64,000 bases of DNA. It comes from Vitis vinifera. Lineage: Eukaryota; Streptophyta; Magnoliopsida; Vitales; Vitaceae. The notes beneath the pieces are model-generated. The model was not told the origin of the DNA. It made no database searches and worked only from the letters and a program-made list of their open reading frames with translations. How positions within the stretch are numbered: the stretch's first letter is position 1; every line of letters starts with the position of its first letter. Below, piece by piece: positions 44,902 to 56,154 of this stretch. Both the position numbers and the translations under genes were made by a program. The stretch covers positions 201,001-265,000 of the forward strand of contig NC_081817.1 in the NCBI RefSeq assembly GCF_030704535.1, written 5' to 3'.

Positions 44902-47900
44902 ATGAATTTTCCAGCAACTTTTCGCGGGAATTTCAATCCCTTCTCGCACTGCAGTTCTTGCTGTGATCTTCGCTTTCAGCCCTTCCTTTCTTCTCCGATT
45001 GTCTGGCGCCAGAAACGATGTCGTATCAGCAATTTGCAGGTGCACCAGGTTTCAAGGTAGCATTTTTTGTTTTTGTGTGTGTTTTTAGGTGCTATTGATG
45101 GAGAGTGCTGTTGCCAGAGTATTTCGGTTGGTTCCGGGGTTGTTCGGAGTAGGTGATTGGATATCCGCACGTGAGAAACGCTGGAAGGAACAAAAGTAGC
45201 TCTGGCAGTAGCGCTGGCAACAATATCCTGATTTGAATGATGGTTTGGTTTCTGATATTATTAGGTTAGGTTCTCGAAGGAGGCCAAGGATTGTTTGCGG
45301 TGTGACTGAGACAGAAACGGAACCGGAAAACAATAACGATGAGGTAATTTCAGTGCATTTCTTATTTTGAGGCGTTCTTCAGTTTAATGAGTCATTTTCC
45401 AACCTTGAATGATCCTTTCTTTCGGTTTAGTTCAGTCATAGATGTAGGGATCGTTTGGATGTCTCATGGTGTCCTTCAATTGTATGAGTTACTTTCTCTG
45501 AATATCATGTTTTGAGGAATTCTTCAATTTGATGTTGATTCGTGGCTCTTTTTTTTTTCCCTTCACATTTAGTACATTATCACTAATATTGAATCATATC
45601 TCCAATTTTCCAGGAAAAAGCACATGAAAATGGAGGAATGCCACCTTCCATTGATTCAACTGTGCAAAATGACCCACAGCTCGATTCTCAGCCTCTAGTG
45701 GCTGATCAAGTAATTTCTTTTTCTTTCTAACTTCAACTAGGTTCTGATTGTAAATTCATGAATTTTTATTTGGAATTTCTACATGTTTATGATTTTTTTT
45801 CCAGGACAAAGACCAGTTTGTACATAATGCGATGCTTAATGGGGACAACATGGTAAATAGTGATAATCAGGAAACTGAGGCCCAAGGCAATGTCCAGGTA
45901 TTTCTGTTTTATTTCCTACATGACTGCAGCTAGAGGATGTTGGAGTTCCTAGATTTAGTCTTTTTAAAGTGATGAAAGAGGTGTGATGTCTAGACCATAT
46001 AATAAGATAAAATAGTTTCAACATCGACTGCTTTTGGTTAGAATTGATACTTGTGGCAATAACCCAACTTGATTATTTTTCATATATGGTGTGAGAAACT
46101 ATGCTTCCTTGAAGTTGCTTTTGCAACAATAATCAAAATGAAGGGTACAGACTGTATTCAACAAAAGTGTTTCTAGGTCATTGCATTTTGCTCTTTTTTT
46201 TTTTTGATAAGTAAGAGTATTGTATTATGAAAAGGCGCTAAATTAGTGGCTTAAGATGCACAAGAAAGAGACACTCACCCCCTTACAGCTGAAACAAAAA
46301 AACTGTCCTACAAAATGTACAAAAAACGACCCTTCCCTCGACGGGTCATTGCATTTTGTCCTCTTAAATGTGAAAGTTTGGTCCATTAGCCTGCATTCAT
46401 GTTCTATGGAATAAAATTAGCTACTTAATTGTTCATGTGAGACTTGCTATCCATTGACGGTTCTGCATGGGAATCCTACCATGAATCATCAGCCTTTAGG
46501 CTGATAAATAGCAACACCCAAACAGTTGAGGCTGTCTGTTCGGAGAGCAAGGAAACCAACTTTCATTTGGTGGAAAGGGAATTCAACTGTATTTCCTCTA
46601 GCACTAATTGCATTAAGGTTTTGTTTGAAACAGGATTCTGAGAATTTAGAAGTTGCAAGTGGATCACCTCTTCCAGGTGTGAAGGTGATTATGATTTTAT
46701 CTGTGACGTTCTTTGTATTGGAGAACCTAAAATTTTGTCTCTTCTTTATAATATTGACTACTACTATATTTTTCTTTTATTCTGTTTTTTTATTTTACCA
46801 GCCACAGGTACTGGATGAATCAATCCGGATTCCTAAGGAGACAATTGATATTCTCAAGGATCAAGTGTTTGGGTTTGACACTTTTTTTGTGACAAATCAG
46901 GAGCCATATGAGGTTAGTTGATAATGTGGATTGGTTTGTTTTATTTGCTTCTCTTTTCCCATTTATCTTGGAATTAAATGATGAACTACAAGCCCATGTT
47001 GATGATTAACATTTATAAAGAACCACCTTTTATTATTCGAGTAGGAAATCTAAATTGGGTTACTCATATAGTCATATGTTTGGAACTCCTTTGGAAAGGA
47101 AGCTTTTCTCGGCACTTCTTATAGTTCCATTTTCTAGTTTACTAACATTTCTTGATCTTCATGGTTCAACTCTGAGAAAACATAACAGAAAAAGATAAAA
47201 CCTTTTTTATTTGCTCTTTTATCCAACAGCATTCACACCATTATCTATTAGAATCTAGGTTGACATGTTACCATTTAGTATTTTGATTAAAATCTTAATG
47301 CTGTTATGAGCTTCTGGGTTTGCTATGTTACTTCACCAGGGTGGAGTATTGTTTAAGGGAAACCTCAGAGGGAAGGCTGCTAAAAGTTATGAAAAGATAA
47401 CAATAAGGATGCAGGTATCTGTATGAATGCTTCTTAATGTATACAGAGATTTATGATTGAGGCTTCTTTTAATTCAATTTCGATGCATTTTATATACAGG
47501 ACAGATTTGGAGATAAATATAAACTTTTTCTTCTTATCAATCCAGAGGATGATAAACCAGTGGCAGTTGTGGTTCCTAGAAATACCTTACAACCAGAGAC
47601 AACTGGTACTTATATATCTCTCACATTGGAAACCCCTTCCACTATTTTTGTTAAAGGATCATCCAATTGTTGGAGGATATGGGGCAAATATCACCATAGA
47701 TGAAAATAAGCACTATAAACTGGAAAATGGCTAGCCTATCAAAAAAATAAACTGGAAAATGACTATTTTGATATAATTTCTGCAGCTGTTCCAGAATGGT
47801 TTGCAGCAGGGGCTTTTGGATTAGTAACAGTGTTTACCTTATTTCTCCGGAATGTGCCAGCATTACAGTCAAATTTATTGTATGTGGTTCATTTTATTAT

Positions 47901-50117
47901 GTTTTCCTTTTCGTCTTCTATTTATATTCATATTGTAGAATTGCAAACTAGTATTTGTCCTCAACCTGGAGAAAAGAGTATAGCAGAACAATTTCGCTGT
48001 AGTTTCTTAATGAGAAATTAAAGTTTATAATTCTATTATGCACTCATGATTTTAGAGGTCCAGATGTTCTTTTCTTTTCACTTGATGATTGAGAGTTTCT
48101 TTTCTAGTTCACCCAGGCATGCTTTTGAGATTATTTATTTATTTATTTTCAGTGAGGAGATAACATCCAGATGGTTTTGTTTTGCCTTTATTTTGTCCCT
48201 TCTTAGCTCTTTTGAATGATTCTGTCAGAATATGATGCATGTTGTGGGTCCAAATCTTGACAGCTTAAGTTTTTAGAAAAGTTGATCACCCTGTATGGTA
48301 TCAGTCAGAGCTCTAGCTAACTGGAGGTCTCAAGTTCAAATAAGAATCCTCCCCCATCGATTCATCTGCCAGCTCTCTTCACGTGCAACTACCTTAAGCT
48401 TTTAGATAGTTGGTAGTTCAACAATTTCTTTTATTTTAAAAACCTTGGTCAATTGTGCTCCTCAGTTTACGTTTTTTGTAAATTTGTCGCTATGTTTTTT
48501 CGATCTGTCGTGGGTCCTTATGTGCTTTGAACTGTGAGATTTTATTGTCAGACTATTTTGTGATAATTCCCTCTAACACTGAATATTTTAATGTCCCAGA
48601 TCAGTGTTTGACAATCTAAATTTGTTAATGGATGGCCTCCCTGGAGCCCTTGTAACTGCACTTGTTTTGGGTACACATGAGATCAGCCACATTTTAGTTG
48701 CAAGAAGCACTGGGATTAAGCTTGGAGTGCCATACTTCGTTCCTAGTTGGCAGGTAAGATATATGGTTGCTTTGCAATAATTTTTTAGAGGGGAATTGTT
48801 TTCTTTTATCTTCTTTCTTTCTTTCTTTATGTTTATTTTTTTCTTCTCTTTTTATTGGTTGGATTCAGTAAGGCTAAATATTTGCTGCCATACAGGAGGC
48901 AAGTCCCCTCTAGGGTTCACAAAACAATAACTCGTTTGAGCTTTGTTATTAAGGATAGCCTTTTTGGAATCTTAAGATGTACCTGACACCAACTAATTGG
49001 TTTCTAACTACCACAAGATTAATGTCTAATGTCCTGTTTGGACATGTATGATCTTTGTATTTTTTGGGATTACTTGCCCTTCTTTGTTCCTAACACTTCT
49101 ATTGAGTTATTTTGTTCTTGTGCAAAGGTGCATTGAAATTCTAATGTGCTATTTTGGTGGCAGATAGGCTCTTTTGGTGCTATCACAAGGATTTTAAATA
49201 TTGTTCCCAACCGTGAGGATCTTCTGAAGGTTGCAGCAGCAGGACCTATAGCTGGCTTCTCCTTGGGACTTGTTCTTTTGCTTCTAGGATTCCTTTTACC
49301 ACCCAGTGATGGTATTGGTGTTGTTGTTGATGCTTCTGTGTTTCACGAGTCACTTCTTGCTGGGGGTATTGGTAAGCACTTTATGCTTCATATATTTGCA
49401 TCTGTGCATTTGTGCAACCAAGGAAGGACCTTCTCAAGCTTGACTGATGTGGAATATGTCATCTTTGATGGCTCAATATGTTGTTACTACTCTAGGTTGG
49501 CTCCCGCTTTATTAACCTATGATCATAATTGAAAGTGAGTTTTCCTTTTATTTATGCAGCAAAGCTTCTTCTTGGAGATGTTCTCAAGGAAGGGACTCCC
49601 ATATCTGTTAATCCACTTCTAATATGGGCATGGGCTGGGCTTCTCATCAATGCCATCAACAGCATCCCTGCTGGGGAACTAGATGGGGGCAGAATTTCTT
49701 TTGCCATATGGGGAAGAAAGGTAAACGGGTGCCAATCCTTTAGGAAATCTGATCTTGCTCCTGGCTGTCTACAGAAAATAGAAGGATAAAAACAGAAGAA
49801 AAAGAAGTCTTTTAAGTCTTAACAGAATTGGGGTGTTATATATAGTAATCACACATTTCATGTGGCAGGCTTCAGCTCGCTTCACAGCTGCCTCAATTGC
49901 ACTTCTAGGACTATCCTCACTGTTCAATGATGTGGCATTTTATTGGGTGGTGCTGATATTTTTCTTACAAAGAGGGCCAATTGCTCCACTCTCTGAGGAA
50001 ATTACTGATCCTGAGGACAAGTATGTTGCCCTTGGAGTTGTAGTTTTACTCTTGGGACTTTTGGTATGCTTACCCTACCCCTTCCCTTTCACAAATGAAG
50101 TCACCGTAAGTTTCTAG
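44902..50117 (+). CDS. EGY2: Chloroplast site-2-protease-like metalloprotease EGY2
   Basis: Intramembrane zinc protease of the thylakoid, S2P (M50) type. Exons: 44902-45056, 45265-45343, 45614-45709, 45805-45897, 46634-46684, 46802-46912, 47340-47414, 47500-47605, 47786-47879, 48600-48753, 49164-49371, 49560-49720, 49869-50117. All phases agree, giving 543 residues, close to Arabidopsis EGY2. The N-terminus (MNFPATFRGNFNPF..., Ser/Arg-rich) is a chloroplast transit peptide. An acidic linker (about 55-170) and the conserved KETIDILKDQVFGFDTFFVT block follow. The membrane domain has the zinc motif HEISH at 313-317 and the second motif NSIPAGELDGG with N441, P444 and D449. The active site therefore looks complete. 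The C-terminus ends a few residues after LLVCLPYPFPFTNE; a good GTAAGT donor overlaps this end (50106), but the next plausible acceptor leads at once to a stop. Intron 4 carries a LINE fragment. Confidence 0.93.
46191..46343 (-). mobile_element. 5'-truncated LINE copy in EGY2 intron 4
   Basis: A 153-bp insert starts with a T run and TTGATAAGTAAGAGTATTG on the plus strand, matching the antisense 3' terminus of the intact LINE. It is bounded by the 15-bp duplication GGTCATTGCATTTTG (46176-46190 and 46344-46358), identical on both sides. It is a classic target-primed, strongly 5'-truncated insertion, antisense to EGY2. Confidence 0.85.
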
Positions 50118-51290
50118 CTCTATGTTCCTAGTACAGTTCATTGTATAGTATCTCATAGGGATATCGGAGACTCCAGGCTACCAATATGCGTCAAAGAAAA
50201 TTGTTAAAATTTGATTGGCTTATGAAGTGGCTGACAGGTAGTCCATGTCATATGGATAATTTTTGTGGGTTGTAATAAAATCAATGAACGCCTGTCATAT
50301 ATGTTGCCTGCCTATATTTGTGGAAAGTTTGAACAGTACATAATAATTGTTTCATTGCTGTTCTTCTCAACAAAAACCACTAATTAGCGAGTACTTCACA
50401 CACCCTCCTCTGGTTACAAAACCAACTGTTGGATGAACCGCACAGGAAAGCCTCAAAATTAGGTGAACTCAGGGATTCAAACTTAACAACTGAGTCTATA
50501 ACTCGAGACGGCAAGTGACTTCGATTTTTGATATTATGTCTTGGATAATGTCATTTAAACTTTGAAGCTATATGCTTGATGATGGGACTAGTTCATTGAA
50601 GCTTGGGAAACTGAAATTTTTATGCTTTTTCATTGACATGTTCGCCTTACCATGTATGTATATATATATCAGAGCTCACAGCTTGTACAGAACATGGTAA
50701 TTAGTATTATGAAATCTCTTCCACAGTAGTTCTTGGTATATATATGCATACATGTTTCTGGTTTCTGCAGTAGGTATCGGTTTCAGTGGGAATAGTATAG
50801 CAATGGGTTAAATTGAAAGTGAATACTTCGCCAGATTGCAAATAAATGGGCATACAGGGTCAAGATTATCCAAATGTGTCATTCATCTGTCTCCAGAGCT
50901 GCGTAGTGGACTACCATTAACCTACCTCACCCAAGCTCATAAATTGGAAATGGCCCTACATTACTTTTCTGCCTTTGTTAACCTTATCTTTGAATCTGAA
51001 ACCAAAGGAATGGCAAATAAGGAACTTAGGCTCTGCAGTCTGAATGAAGTCTCTGGTAAACTTTGTAGGAATGCTTGGTGTTTGCTGCTTAGCACTCATA
51101 TTCGCGAGATGCTCTTATAGTGCCTGTTGAAGCCACAGCTCTCCAAGCCTCCTCATGCAGCATAACGCAAGCCCATATGATTCTGCTTTGTTACTTGTAT
51201 TCTCAAAAGATTTGCAACCAAAGGAGAAGAAAGAGACAATACACTTTCATGTTCTAATCTTAAAGCCATGGGCCATCAAATTTTATGTGG
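49838..51290. repeat. EGY2 last exon and 3' flank, parent unit of a tandem duplication
   Basis: This segment holds exon 13 and about 1.2 kb of 3' flank. It matches 51438-52723 in direct orientation over most of its length. Shared landmarks: GGCAGGCTTCAGCTCGC, GAGGGCCAATTGCTCCACTC, CACACCCTCCTCTGGTTAC and CCATGGGCCATCAAATTTTA. Confidence 0.8.
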
Positions 51291-51437
51291 AACTGAACAA
51301 AACACGGAGGAAGTTGGTACCCGATGTTATTGGCAATTAAAGGCAGTGAAATAACCAAAGACTGAAGTACTTTGGAAGTTGTTACTGACCAGTGATGGCA
51401 AAATTTGGTCAATAGTGAATATGCCTTGAAGAGTGAT
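51291..51437 (+). repeat. Fragment shared with intron 3 of the ASA gene
   Basis: This stretch resembles 57825-57990. Both contain GAGGAAGTTGGT/GAGGAGGTTGGT, then CAACCAAAGAC-GAAGTACTT with TGGAAGTTGTTACT, and AAAATTTGGTCAATAGTGAATATG. It lies exactly between the two units of the EGY2 3' duplication. The ASA intron copy has an extra 30 bases or so in the middle. Direction of copying is unknown. Confidence 0.7.
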
Positions 51438-52723
51438 ATATGGAAATCACAGTACTTTTCACTTGGCAGGCTTCAGCTCGCTTCTAGGACTATCCTCACA
51501 GTTCAATGAAGTGGCATTTTATATCTTTCTTACAAAGAGGGCCAATTGCTCCACTCTCGGAGGAAATTACTGATCCTGATGACATGTATGTTGCCCTTGG
51601 AGTTGTAGTTTTACTCTTAATTAGGAGTTTCGGCATGCTTATCCTACCCCTTCCCTTTTCCAAATGAAGTCATTGCAAGTTTCTACCTAGCTATATGTTC
51701 ACAAACAATTCATTGTATGGTATCTCATAATCAGGTAGTCCACGTCATATCGATAATTTTTGAGGGATGTAATAAAATCAAGGAACGCCTATCATGTATG
51801 TTGCAGGCCCTAGTGTATATTTGCGGAAAGTTTGAAGAGCACATAATAATTATTTCATTGCTGTTTTTTCAATTAAAACCACTAATTGCCAAGTAATTCA
51901 CACACCCTCCTCTGGTTACAAAACCAACTGTTGGATGAACTGCACAGGAAAGCCTCAAACTTAGATGAACTCAGGGATTTAAACTTTTAGTACCTGGGTC
52001 CTTGATATTATGTTTTGGATAATGTCATTTGATCTTGGGAGCTATATGTTTGACGATGGGACTAGTTAATCAAAGCTTGGGAAAAAGGACTGTAAAATTT
52101 TTTATGCTTTTTTTTATACATGAGACCTCTTCCACAGTAGATTCTGTAGTAGGTACCGGTTTCGGTGCGAAGAGTACAGCAATTGGTTCAATTCAAAGTG
52201 AGTACTCCCCAACCCTGCCTCACCCAAATGGGCATGTCTATATATGTATGTACAGATTGCACATAAAGGGAATCCCGGGTCAAGATCATCCAATGTGTCC
52301 TCATTCATCTGTCTCCAGAGCTGCTTATTCACTGCCATCAACCTACCTCACCCAAGCTCATAAATCGGAAGTGGCCCTACATTACTTTCCTGCTATTGTT
52401 TTCCTTATCTTTGCATCTGAAACCATAGGAATGACAAATATGGAACTTAGGGTCTGCAGTCTGAATGAAGTCTCTGGAAAACTTTTGTAGGAATGCTGGG
52501 TGTTTGCTGCTGAGTACTCGTGTTCGTGCAGATGCACCATGGCCTGTTGCAGCCACAGCTCCCCAAGCCCGATGCAGCATGATGCCCATGTGATTCTGCT
52601 CTGTTACTTGTATCCTCAAAAGAGTCGCAACCAAAGCTGAAGAAAATGACAACTGTTTTCACGAATGCGAGTATCTACTCTCAGGTCCTAATCTTAAAGC
52701 CATGGGCCATCAAATTTTATGTG
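51438..52723 (+). pseudogene. Degenerate tandem copy of EGY2 exon 13 and 3' flank
   Basis: From 51438 the sequence repeats the acceptor region and exon 13 of EGY2 (GGCAGGCTTCAGCTCGCTTC...), but about 23 bases after GCTCGCTTC are missing. Further indels break the frame, for example in the block that encodes VVLIFFLQRGP. The following flank parallels 50118-51290. Without the twelve upstream exons it cannot encode a protease. Confidence 0.8.
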
Positions 52724-55700
52724 AAAGCAGGAGCATCGCCCTTTATGAGCACCCCCCGCTAAGCCCACCAGCTCAACCGCAACCCATCCTCACCATTTAT
52801 TTGTTGGCAGCATTTGTACCTAAAATTTTATTCATTTGATATCCTCCATTAATGTGATGGCGAAGGAGCTCGGTGATTGCAAAGGGCAACTGGGTCATGT
52901 GACCATAACTCCACCACCTACACTTTCTTATTTATTCTATCCTGTGAAGTACACATGAACATAGTCAAGACTCATCAGCCTAGCTAGCAGGGCTATTACG
53001 GGAAGCTGAGGATGTGGATAGCGCGTGATTATGTTATGTGCGGGTGAGGTGTGACTTTAATTGTGGAATTAGAAAGAGGGTATCTTCGGATGTATGACAA
53101 ATTCCGATGTGGGGTATCATGTGAAACGTGAGGTGTCATTTCATTTCATTTCAATTGTCAAATTTTTTTATGGCCAAACTTTTTATGTTCTCTCTCCAGT
53201 CTCCACAGTCCACATGAAGATTGTGCTTCATTATAGACTGAGGAAATGTAGATTTATTTAATAATACTCATTTTAAATTTAAAACATTCTCGTCTTCCCA
53301 CATCACTTTCTTTGAATTTGGCCTCATCGTTCCTCTTTCCTTTTATATTGTCAATGTTAATGAGGCGTCTTTTCCACAAAGAATCCAGCACTGAAGAGTT
53401 AAAAAGAATTTGGATGACAAAAAATATTTTAAAGTTTTGTGCTAGAAAGGAATGAAAGAGAACTGATATTTTATAATTTAATTTGTGCCACGAATGCACT
53501 GTCTCATACCCTGAGTCTCAAGTTAGGTGGTGAAGGCTTAATAATAATATTGAATGGTGGTTCGTCTTTTATAATAGTGACACATGGATCAAGGCAGGGA
53601 AAAAACATTACCAACTAACTTCCATCCTACTAGAAAGGCTTTGAAATTAGCCTCATTATTGGTGCTAGAATATGTTAGCTTTAGAGTTTGGTTCATTTCT
53701 ACTCAATTTGGCTTGCTGTATAGGATTCATATCCTCACGCCTTCCTTTGTAAATGTTCTTTCTACCCTTAGTATCCATGCATCAACGGAGCCGCCTTCTT
53801 CACCATTTTTTTTGGTTCATCTTGTCCTTCTCAGGTATGATGACAAACTCTATCATGAAATCAATTAGCACTTGAGATATAACTGTGGTCTCATAAGGTG
53901 TAGCATATCTTGAATTCACTTAACTCTATAGGTCACTTTACCATTCATTTGAAGAGGGTGAGCTTGGACCACTTTACCATTCATTCGAAGAGGTTGAGTT
54001 TGGATAGGTCGATTCCATTACCATAATGGTGACAATTGGTTTACATGGGTTGGTGTTGTGTTAAGATTAAAAAAAAAAAATTCATAAAATTTAATATATT
54101 TGAGCATGAACCTTTTAATAATTGTGCTAGATTTACTTTTTGACACAAATGTGACATGTTTAATAATCATGTTAGGCTAACATGGTACAATTCATGTTAC
54201 CTATTTCATAAATAAGTCGAATCGAATCATATAGAAATATAAATTATCATAAAAATTGTATAAATAATCCATTTAACCTGGATATGATTATGATCCATGC
54301 ACCACAATTATGAGTCAGTTACCATGATAAAACTTTGTGCAACCTATTTAATAAGTAAGTCAATTTGGATTGAGTTAAAGTATATTAAATAAATATGAAA
54401 ATTACATAAACACCTATGTAACAACATTATGAGTTGTTTAATTCCTTCAAAGCTTTAAATCTACATTAGGTTATTTTTCAAAATAATTATAAAAAATAAT
54501 AAAATTTGCAACTATGTGAATAAGTGGTTATATATGGTCTGATGTATAATTGCATTGATATGACATTACAAATTACACATGAAAACAAGTTGTTTTCATA
54601 CTAAAGATTTAAACTCAAATACAACCAACTTAATAAAATAGATTAAGTGAATTGACATAAATATGATGCAAATACGATTAAGTTCAACTGAAACCCATTA
54701 ATTTTATATTGTTTACGGGTAGTGTTTACCATTCATGTTAAAATTTACAACCTCTACCTTTTTCTTTCATAGTATTGGATTTTTTTTGAATGTTTTCAAA
54801 GATATATTAACTTCATTTAAGTAATATTGTAAGTACACAATCTAAAATTTAATATCAAGATTTGGCCTTACCTAACATTGTAGTGATGGGGGGAAAAAGA
54901 TTTAACTTGATTTCCATTTGATATGTTGCTAATCAATTATACAATCAACTTGACCATACACAAATTTGGAATGAGTTAGAAAGAATGCCACAAAATTTTC
55001 TATTGGCCAATCTTTTTTTCATTTTTAATTTAAATTTGGATGGGGGCTTCCTATAGCAAATTTCAATTATAAATACTTAAAAAGAACTTACAATATATCT
55101 CATTACTTCAAATTGAAAACCTTTTACTTTCAAAATTTGATGATAAAGATTAAAAAGTTAAGTGAAATAAAGCCTTTTTATTTCCAAAATGTTTATTTTT
55201 TTTAAAAACAGAGAATTTAAGGGGAATTTTTTAATTTTTTTTTTGAAAAATAGATTTTAAAAACTAGTTTTGAACTTGCTTGTGTGATTTAAAAATATTT
55301 TTTCATTTTTAAAAATAAAAAATATTTTTAACAATTTCTAATATTATTTGGTTTGTTGTTATCTGAAAACAATTTTTAAAAATAAAATAAAATAAAAAAT
55401 AATTTTTAGAGAATAAGTAAAAATCATTTTCATCAGTTTTTAAAAATAAAAGAAAAATATGTGCTCATTTGATGATATTTTTTAAAATTTATTTTTAAAA
55501 ACTGTTTTTAAGAACTCAAACAGGATAAATTATTTTTCAACTTATTTTTTTTTATGATATATACAATGCAAAAGTTGATCAGATATGCTAAATTATCAAT
55601 TATTGTTAAAAAAGCTTAAAAAGGAATCATATTTATTGTAAAAATAACATATTTTTAGTAAAAAATTTACCCACCAGACAGATTGTTTAATATTTTTAGA

Positions 55701-56154
55701 AGCTAATAATTTGGTGTTCCAAAACACCTTATCAAGTATCTGGACAGATCATAATTTGTTGCTAAAAAGGACGCAGGTTTGAATCTCTTATGGATTGTAA
55801 ATAATAAATATACCTAACATTTATATCTCTATTATCCATTTTAAAATAACAAAAAAGGACAAAAATCCAGTAGCTTTTTATTTTTTTAAAAACAATTATT
55901 TCAACGACAACGGAGACAATTTTTATTATGTTTTTTAGTCTCTCATGGTAAATTGCAAGAATGCAAGGGTGATACGGTGGTGACCTGGCGGATCCTTTCC
56001 CCAAAATGGACGCGCGGGCCGCGTGAACATGACACTGCATAAAGACCAGTCAGAGGTTTTATTACAGATACGAAGCCGTCTCGCACTCACCAGTTTTCTC
56101 CATTTTCCATCTCTCCAAACACTACTTTCCCTCCATTTCCTCTGCTTTCTGACG
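52724..56154. other. Intergenic between the EGY2 pseudo-copy and ASA
   Basis: Mostly AT-rich. ORFs under 95 codons have no recognisable product. 55200-55560 is a very AT-rich segment of A and T blocks that may be a MITE, but I could not define termini. The last 170 bases are GC-richer and form the ASA leader. Confidence 0.5.
53934..54005. repeat. 36-bp tandem duplication
   Basis: Two adjacent 36-bp units (53934-53969 and 53970-54005), beginning CACTTTACCATTCATT, differ at four positions or so. They do not lie in a recognised gene. Confidence 0.75.

Noticed and set aside
48290-48360. tRNA-like or primer-site-like stretch (TGGTATCAGTCAGAGCTC, then AAGTTCAAAT)
   Set aside because: It resembles an initiator-Met primer site and a T-arm, but no cloverleaf can be closed and arm spacing is wrong. 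More likely a retroelement or SINE remnant in an EGY2 intron.
55200-55560. AT-rich near-palindromic segment, possible MITE
   Set aside because: Could not find matched terminal inverted repeats or a target duplication; low complexity alone can produce this look.
55770-55800. T-arm-like CAGGTTTGAATCT motif
   Set aside because: No acceptor stem or anticodon arm around it; AT-rich background.
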